This document shows, piece by piece, positions 56,041-64,000 of a stretch of 64,000 nt of DNA. The stretch covers positions 20,700,173 to 20,764,172 of the forward strand of contig OZ017798.1 of the NCBI GenBank assembly GCA_963969395.1, in the 5' to 3' direction. Position 1 is the first letter of the stretch. Every line of letters begins with the position of its first letter. Below the pieces are notes generated by a model that was not told the DNA's origin, did no database searches, and worked only from the letters and a program-made list of their open reading frames with translations. The stretch comes from Pseudoscleropodium purum (lineage: Eukaryota; Streptophyta; Bryopsida; Hypnales; Brachytheciaceae). Both the position numbers and the translations under genes were made by a program.

Positions 56041-57480
56041 TTTTTAGAGTTTTCAATTCATAGTCTTGGGTTCTAGAGTTGTAGATTCAAGTTCTTGGTT
56101 CTGCGAGTTTTTGTTTTAGTTTTTTTTAGTTTTTAGAGTCTTTATTCAAAGGTTTAGAATCATTATTATAAGAAACACAAACATTGAAACTATATAAAAA
56201 TGTGTATGTAGAATACTAAGGACGTGGGACTTGGAATATTTGACCCAAGGGAGTAGAGGAGATTAAAAATTAAACCTTAGTAAATTCCTAATTCCGACTC
56301 TTTTCATATATAACTAGGAAAAATTGGCATAGAAGACTAATTGTTAGTCATAAATGCATTAGGTGCAAAATTCATAGATTGATGGGAATATTTGACCTAT
56401 ACATAAAAAGGTTTAATTAAAGAACTATTTGTAATATTTTTTATTATCTTGGAATGATTAGGTCTAGAGCATACATTGCATAAGATGATTTGACCAAACT
56501 TGAAATAATTGATGAGACTATTTGACCTCCTTTAGAACACTAGACAAGACCGAGACTTCATTCATTGTGTCCAACATTCATTTGGTAAAGGACTAGTCAC
56601 CAAATCATAACCCCAGGAATAAAAGTGAATACCTATTTTGTAGTTAAATAATAAATAAAAATTACATATATATATACATACTTCCCTATATTTTCAGATA
56701 CATGTGACCTCATACAAACATTAGACTTATTGACCTTTCCATAGGATTTACCCCCTTATACTAGTATTCCTTGAATTTTGTTAAATAGACAAAATTTACA
56801 TTACAAATGCATATCCTACTTCCATATGCTTGCTTAAAATTACATTTATCTACTAATTTAAAATCTTAAAAGTATACTAGCTATGATTGGAATCTCAACA
56901 TAATTTCATTAAAGAACATTCATTTAATATGATCACATATTACTCTAAAGCATTCACCAATTCACTCTACTCACACCTCATAACTCAACTTCAACTAATC
57001 TTTTTCACAATGAGGATCAAACATGCAAGAGCTCACTTGGATATAAGTTGTAATTTGGAAGTTAAATGAAGAAATAGATTATTTTTTCACTCAAATTGAA
57101 TGTTGTCCATTACTATGGGTCGAAGCAAGGATGCAATTCTATAATGCACCATCAATTTGCTAGAAGATTTGAATACAATGCAATATATAACAATTAATTC
57201 TTATAATTGTAAATTATAAATAAAAAACCCTAATGATTCTCATATTCATTATATACCATATTATGCAATGGTACCAAATTGACTTAGTCAACTATGTTAT
57301 ACCCAAATTTGCTTACTAAAAGGCAAAGCATCAATAATACATTTACGCAGCATGTTCACATAACATTCAAGAATTTATATTAATAAAGAATACCAAAAGA
57401 AGGGAACATCTAACTACTAATAAACACATTTGTACTTCCAAATAGTAAAGAAAAAGGTTTATTATAAATGGAAGTACCTA
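56041..57480. other. AT-rich spacer, nothing recognised
   Basis: No supported gene or repeat. Confidence 0.35.
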
Positions 57481-58396
57481 TTAATCCCTAAAGGATTGGA
57501 CTGCATTTTTTAGCTATATAAAAATTTTGGGCAGGCCATTGTGACTAGAAATTTGCATATTTTAGGCTAAAATAAAAAAGGAAGGTGTAGACGAGAAGTA
57601 TCTTTTATATGCAACAAATTTCATGACATTTGGAAATAGGAATCAAAAGTTATAGCCTAATATAGTACTTTTTTTTTTATAATTGGGCAGTTTGGGCAGA
57701 TTAGAAAAAATCACTTTTTCAAAAACCAAAATTTGAAATTAGTTTTCTAGACTTATATATACAAGAAAAGTTTTGAATCATTCCATTTTGATCAACAAGT
57801 CAAAACTTATAAGGATTTTTTGTTTGCAGGTAGTTATGGACTCCCTACTTTAAAATAAACTTTGAAATCCTTTATCTTACCCAATTTTCAATGTTTTTGA
57901 AAAAAAATAAAATCCTAGGATATAATTTGTTTATTACAACATTTCAACCATTGTAATTGATATTTTTCAATTCCATATTTAAATTCTTAATAATTTAGTA
58001 TTTTGAATCATTCTCTACTACTACCTATTTACTATTTTTTTCCTATATGTTGTACTATTCTAAATGATTCGAAAATTTTCAAGCATTTGACCAACTTGTC
58101 TAGAAAAAATAATCCAAAGAAGCACTACCATTTTGGTCATTTTTCATAGAAAAGTGAGCTTGTGAAGTGTAGCTGCCCGGTTTTTCGTAGGGTTGAAAAG
58201 ATGATTTTCGTTAATTTGAATGCTTATATCTTATGATTTACATGGTGGAATTTTCTAAAATTCTTACCACATATTTTCAAGTCATCATATTACAAGATCC
58301 TATGGTTATATATGCCAAAAATTTAGTAGTTGTACTAGAAATGTTAGTCTTTGAGCGTTTTTGATGAATACATAGTCATGGAATTTTTGGGGTTAA
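57481..58396 (+). mobile_element. TTAA-flanked DNA element, copy 5
   Basis: A 916-bp copy: TTAATCCCTAAAGGATTGG at the left and AATTTTTGGGGTTAA at the right; both TTAA borders intact. The interior is in plus orientation with TTCCTATATGTTGTACTATT and TGAGCTTGTGAAGTGTAGCT. Confidence 0.8.
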
Positions 58397-58438
58397 AGGT
58401 AGACTATTAATAGAATGATATTTTTATTTTTATTTTAT

Positions 58439-58644
58439 TACTGCCTCCGTCCCAAAATGATTGTACACTTTGAGTGTGGCTAATTCTATTCAAGTTGTAT
58501 TGAACAAATACAATGTTCTTCATTGATTCTAGTAATATAAAATTTGGAACCTTTCTTAATTATATTTTTCACAATATAGTCAATGAAATTAACTCATAAA
58601 AATACCAACAAAATTGTGATAATCATTTTGGGACAAAGGGAGTA
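58439..58644. mobile_element. Stowaway-type MITE (Tc1/mariner)
   Basis: A 202-bp element between TA dinucleotides: CTGCCTCCGTCCCAAAATGA at the left and TCATTTTGGGACAAAGGGAG at the right. CTCCCTCCGTCCC-type ends with a TA duplication are the classic plant Stowaway signature. The interior is palindromic-leaning and non-coding. It lies 42 bp beyond TTAA element copy 5. Confidence 0.9.
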
Positions 58645-58799
58645 CATTTTTAACACAAATGAAAAGGAATTTTGAAGTAAAGTTTTGAAAATAGTTCATT
58701 CTTCCAAATTCATTCATTCAAGTTTTGGAAATAATTCATGTACTAATGACATGATGGAAATTTCAAGAGCACAAGTGTGCCATGTGCCATTCCCACTAT

Positions 58800-58826
58800 C
58801 ATAATAGAAGTTGTGTTGTGTGTGTG

Positions 58827-58863
<37 letters not shown>

Positions 58864-58885
58864 ATATATATATATGTATATAATA
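58800..58885. repeat. Compound microsatellite (TG)n-(TC)n-(TA)n
   Basis: GTGTGTG, a run of about 13 TC units and a TA run. The 69-codon minus-strand frame with ERERER is an artefact. Confidence 0.9.
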
Positions 58886-61838
58886 TTTTATTGAAACCTT
58901 GAAATTCAATAATTTTCACATTGTAGTGTGAGAGGTTGTATTTTTTGTACAAATAGAAAACTTCTTACACCAATTACTTTGTTTGGTAGTGTTTGAACTT
59001 ACATTGTGAGAGCTATTTGTTTTGCATAAAGAGCTTTTGAGTGGTAGCAAGAGTGCTACTAGACACCTCACGGTTTCTTATACCTCAACATATGAAACAA
59101 AACAAACAACCTCTCTTTAAGGTATTGATTTAATTAGGACATGTCATAGCCCTCATTTCAATTGAAATGTTGTCATCTTTGTTTCTCTAAAGGGAAATTT
59201 ACAAAGGCTCTATAATTGGAGGTGGACACATGTGGCTCATATGAAGGCAAATTTGAAGTGATTCTTTAGATTGGTGTGTAGCTTCCTAGTAGATAGAGGC
59301 AATTGATTAAGCTTATAATGGGCAATTAATAGTTAATGAATTCCGAGAAATGCAAGTCCTCATATGTTACATAATTTAATTTGTATTTGCGATTAAATGT
59401 TGAATTGTACAGATTATCAAACCTTTGTAGGATGGATGTTCAATTCAAGGATGCACTTTAAATGAACTACATAGATTTGTCCCAAAAGATGCACAATTGT
59501 TTCTTAAAAGTTTTTGCCATTGCAACCTCCAAAATTCATACATATAGGAAAGTCCATTTGAAACTTTCTACCACTTCTCCCAACACAAAGCACCTCCAAA
59601 GTTCATTGAAGTTAACATTGAAGCTCACCGTTTGGCTTGCAATGAAGCTCAAAATCTATGGTTCACAATAAAGGATGAAAGTACACTAGCCCCTCGTACT
59701 ATTGTAGTCACAATATATTTTTTGACAAAATACCTAAACTTTGTAATTCAAAAGAATGTTAAAATTTTGTGTTTTTTAAGGCATTGACTTGATGAATGAA
59801 TAGGTAAGATGCCAAAGTTTTTATTTGCATTGTTATATGGGCTAAAAAAATTATTTGTCCATGTTAATTTTGTACTTCTCTCGGATCTACTAAAAATGTT
59901 ACAAGTACTAAAAAACCTAAAAAGTACATAGAAGTCTATTGTAGACTGCTTGGAATATCCTATATCTCACGGAGGAAATAGGATATGGAATGTTCTTTTC
60001 AGAATCGTTATAGGATTGGTCGTGTAGTTACATATTTTGTGTAAATCTACAAAATTAGTACTAAAAATTTGGCAGAGGAAAAGTGTGCCAGAAAATATTA
60101 TTTTTGTTTATCTTAGCCTAGATTCCAAGTCCCCATAGCTAGTTCTAGGTTGGCTAATCAACAAATTTGAGGAAAAATAATTATTTTACCATCTATGAAT
60201 GTGCATGATTTTGCATTTATTTTGTACATTAAGTATTCGGAGTACAAAGGGTACAAAGGTGGGGATATATTTGGACTCTCCATTTTGAACTTTGCTCATT
60301 TGAGTCATCTCCACTGTTGAATTCTAATATCTAGATCCTACATTTGCAGAAGTTGAGTGCTGATAATGGCTGTCTTGTTCCAATTTGCTTTAGCATGCTT
60401 AGCTTTGGTTATACACCAAATGCTACCTTCTAGCAATCTCTCTTGTCACCTCCTTGCCTTTGTGTGCACTTTCTTCTTCTATTAGAACTTCAATTTTCCA
60501 TAAATGTTAGTCTTTGTCATTTCATTTTCTAGGTAGTTGATTTTCAACTCGTGGTTCTTATGAATTCTAGCCAAAGTACATTAGTCTTCATGGGAATAGA
60601 ATTTGAATTGTTTCTCTCATATAAATATTGAAATTTCTCTCTTACGATCGACATTGTAGTCAATCTTCTTTTTTTAGTGAACATGCAAACGAACAAACAC
60701 TTTTGAAAAAGAGAATGCCATCTATTTGTTGTTTCACGTTCACACATTCACATCCACATTGGAAAAAAACAAACAAGTAATTGTACCTACATACTTCTCC
60801 ACCTTAGTAGTGAAAACATCTACGCAATTCAAAAAGCAAAAAATTTAAATACTTACAAAATCAATTAGTTTATCATCCTACAACATCAACGTCTGAAAAC
60901 CACTTCAATTATCACAACAATAGCTTCATGTTAATTCACAGTCCTTAGATTATCTAATATGTACACTGAGTACATTATGAATATTTTGAGTACATTATAC
61001 AGTAACGGTTTCATTTCCTTCAGTACTTTAAAATTATATCCTATTTTCTAGGGGCACCAAGCCCAAGATGCTACTGCCATCAACCTCCCCCGTCTTTCCA
61101 CATCGCCACCGTCTCCCTCTCCCTTCTTGTTGACGCACTTGTTGTATTCCAATGTTGTTTGTCTGTTTCGTTTCCATGTCCAGTCAAATTTTTTTGCAAT
61201 TTCTTCAAGCACACTTTTTCATTGCTAGAAAATGCAATTTCTTCTTGTTGGTTGAGCAATGTCTAAGTTCAAGGAGTAGTCCACTCTTGTGCAAAAATTG
61301 ATTACGTCCTACTTCCTTGCAAGAGGCATGCAACTTGAATTGCTCTCCCTTACTACCAACTTCAATTTCCTTCTACATGCATAGGGTAGCAAGAGTAGTG
61401 AGTTATGTTATGTTTCAAAAACTCTTGTGTCTAAATAAGGGAATTTTGACTATTATCTAGGCAAATGCAACACCATATTTGAAGACTCCCCTAGCCGTGC
61501 TTTATTTGAAACTGCAGTTACTCTTGATTCTTTCAGTAGCTTCGATTACTTGCCTTCTAAGCTATTTGATGTAAACTTTTCTATAGGGTCTCCCACTACT
61601 AGTAGTGAGTCTGTTGCATGTAGGAGGTAACAAGCAATCAAAATTTGGTGAGTAATTTTGGATTTCCATATACACTTCTTTGAATAGTTATGTTTTATTT
61701 GAGTTTGAAATCCATCCTCTACACATACTTATCTTTTGCATACTTATGTAAAAGATGCTAGCATTGTATTGTTCTTGCAAGGTGTTATGTATGGGGAATT
61801 CTGCAAATAGGCAACGTATGTGACATGGTCCTACAGCC
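58886..61838. other. AT-rich spacer with decayed coding-like patches
   Basis: A stretch near 61,460-61,630 translates as CNTIFEDSPSRALFETAVTL, then DYLPSKLFDVNFSIGSPTTS, without stop until about 61,629, but no start, partner or family is recognised. The rest shows nothing I can support. Confidence 0.35.
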
Positions 61839-64000
61839 ATGGCAACTACAACAAGTTTGGAGGAAGAAGAAAAGATTACCAAGTTTGGAAGAAGAAGAAA
61901 GGCAATAGAACGTAAGTCTATGGAGAGAGTATGTGAGAAAGAGAGAGAGGAAGAAACACGCAATCTTGCTTCAAAGTCTTTAGACCGTGATGTCGATGAC
62001 CAACTATCAATGAGGGAGTTGAATCAAATCTCTTTGCGAATAGCTCAGTATATTGTTGGGGAGTTAGGGAGCTGTCTAGGACCTTATAGTAGAAAGGATG
62101 TTGTCAAGAGGCTCATGAGGCATAACACTTTGTGGCCTCTCTTATCTATGTACTATCCAAGGCCTCTAGAAGCAAAAGTCATTCATTTGTTCATGGAGAA
62201 CTTTAAAAATGAGTTGTAGTTAGTGAAGATGGCAAACTCAAATGACCTGTTAGCAAAAAAGAGTGCATTGTTAGACGCTGTAGTGAATTTGGAAGTTCAT
62301 GGGGTGTCAGCCTTGTTGTGCGTGTTGGATACTTCCATAGATAGCATCAATATAGCCATGAATAGAAGAGTCTATGGACTGGGAGTGTTGTGACTTTGTT
62401 TGAATTGTCAGAAGAGAGAAGGATTGTCAGATTACATCAAACAACAAATTGACGATTGGTGGAATAACTAGACTAAGGTCTCGCCCAATAAAAAGGATGT
62501 CATCAATCATAACATAGGACAAAATCTTTGGACAGAACCTCATCCTACGCACTACCTCTTTGAGACACAAGTAAGATCTTCCTTTGAAGTTGTATATGTT
62601 GTATGCTCTTTATGTTCTAATATGTAAATTTGACCATACAATACAACCTCATTAGTATCATTTGATTGATAGAGAGCATTATGTACTTTATATGTGTACT
62701 TAAAAAGTCCCTCGTATACCAATGTAGGCAACAACTACTGTCAATGACCAAAGTGTATTAGTGGATGCAAGAGTAATATATAATAAATACTATGCATTCC
62801 CTTGGTTAGTACTATTATGGTACTCCTTTTGTGGACTTACGTATCAGTGATTAATGATGTACGTATTCAAGATTATTTAGTGTCAAACATTTTGTACTCT
62901 TGATGTATATAGGGATTAAATGTATGAAAACAATTAATACTTTTTGTATGTATTGTACCTTTAGGATTTGTAAATAAGGACTATATTAGTACATTATATA
63001 TACTTTGTGTGTATATTGTGCTTCTAAGGTCTGTGAATATGGATGTTTTAGTACATTATAGATACTTTGTATATATTTTGTACTTTTTTGGTGTAGGAAG
63101 AAGAATTATCTTGCATATCGTATTAGTATGTTTGAAGTACTAGTGTATTTCTTGTACGAAAATATTACTTTCTATATGTTTTGTATATATTGTATGTATT
63201 TCAAATAGGGTTGTAGTGTGCTATGTTACTCTTGGAAAAATGGGTTTGATATTTTTTTGAGCATCTTATTGTTTGGTAGACAACATTCTTCTTGTGTTTC
63301 AAGGAGGCTCATCCAAAGTGCAGTGTGTAGTAGAGAGCCTTTGAGACGTTGAAACCATTGTGGGTTCAGAAACTAAAAGAATGAAAAAATTGTTGTTGTA
63401 TATATCATGTCCAAATGGACTTCATAAACGTTGCATTGAGCCATCTTAGAAAATAAATAAAGGGGGCTATATGCAAGGGTCACATGCACATGTGATTGTC
63501 AAGTATGTAAAGGTGAGGTTGAAGGGGCTTCCATGCACTCGAGGTGATTTATAAGCGCATTACATTGATGTGGGAGTCTTGTGTGTGTCCTAAAAGAGAA
63601 TCAGATGTGTGGCACAAGCTTAATTGCCTCATGGAGAACTGTTTAGATTGTGGCTTTTATTTATTTCTCCTTTGTCCTTTGGAGTTATCCAGTATTGACT
63701 CCTTTACCGTGAAGTTGAAGTGTTTTGAATACTATGAGGTTGGCATTGATAAGACCGGGAAGCCCAAGAAGCGGCTAGAGGAGGCTTTTAGGGATACCAT
63801 GTGCCAAAATTCTTATCATATATGGAGAAGATAGTGTCTATGTTCATCACCGACAACTTCAAAGCAAGATGATAGGATGAGCAATGCCAATTGATGATGA
63901 AGAACATCCCAGAGGGAATACTCATGTTTCATATTGACTTTTGTAGAAAATTACAGCTTTGCTATTCAAAATGAAGTGCAAAATTTGTACTATTTTAGCA
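61839..64000 (+). pseudogene. Zinc-binding transposase-like protein, broken, runs off the window
   Basis: ATG 61,839 opens a 126-codon frame, charged at first (TKFGRRRKAIERKSMERVCE), ending at TAG 62,217. The same coding sense continues after the stop (LLAKKSALLDAVVNLEVHGV, QQIDDWWNN, SPNKKDV, HPTHYLFETQ) to a CAA|GTAAGA donor at about 62,570. After a probable intron it resumes near 63,305: FETLKPLWVQKLKE, NCCCIYHVQMDF, and in 63,544-63,834 a cysteine-rich block (LMWESCVCPKRESDVWHKLN, then CLMENCLDCGF). At the edge IPEGILMFHIDF is followed, one base out of frame, by VENYSFAIQNEVQNLY. The D-F-x-E-N-Y...Q-N-E-V-Q pattern recalls a widespread but unnamed transposase-like family, from memory. Stops at least at 62,217, 62,390 and 63,330, and the late frameshift, show it is dead. 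Confidence 0.55.
62900..63110 (+). repeat. Degenerate tandem repeat in the probable intron
   Basis: TTAGTACATTATATATACTT and TTAGTACATTATAGATACTT, about 64 bp apart, each followed by TTGTG/ATGTATATTTTGTRCTTTT-like sequence, with a weaker copy upstream. Confidence 0.5.

Overview
The window looks like nuclear DNA of a land plant with a large, AT-rich, transposon-filled genome. The evidence is a Stowaway-type MITE, a decayed plant-type Ty3/gypsy polyprotein, GT-AG introns, long AT-rich spacers, and stacked non-autonomous elements in place of closely spaced host genes. I see no ordinary host gene that I can support. The species cannot be named from sequence alone. A seedless plant or gymnosperm would fit, but that is inference.

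Layout: 1-34,885 is old repeat territory. It holds complete copies of a ~0.9 kb TTAA-flanked DNA element, pieces of one gypsy family (LTR-like blocks, a spliced leader, a broken pol), several short tandem arrays and an unrecognised minus-strand pseudogene at 23.2-25.7 kb.

34,900-51,010 is the centre of interest. It is a ~16.1 kb composite with related inverted ends and a perfect 14-bp direct repeat (TGTGTTGAGACTAA) on both outer sides. Inside are two divergent, spliced genes. The plus-strand gene (46,044-50,368) is a MULE-like transposase with an N-terminal zinc-binding domain, a DDE-like core and a SWIM finger; it is broken by one frame change and one TGA. The minus-strand gene (43,160-35,336) can be assembled into 12 phase-consistent exons of about 1,263 codons. 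It joins a ParB-like domain (DGNHR motif) to a beta-class DNA methyltransferase-like domain. Introns and the divergent promoter carry structured DNA: a six-unit 153/177-bp array, four hairpins sharing a GTCGGWTCCGAC core, a 20-21 bp phased repeat and spaced GCC-boxes. I read it as a large DNA transposon that carries its own DNA-binding/DNA-modification protein.

51,025-64,000 returns to decayed material: a gag-like/coiled-coil pseudogene split by a 553-bp MITE, another TTAA element next to a Stowaway MITE, microsatellites, and at the right edge a broken, zinc-binding, transposase-like gene that runs out of the window.
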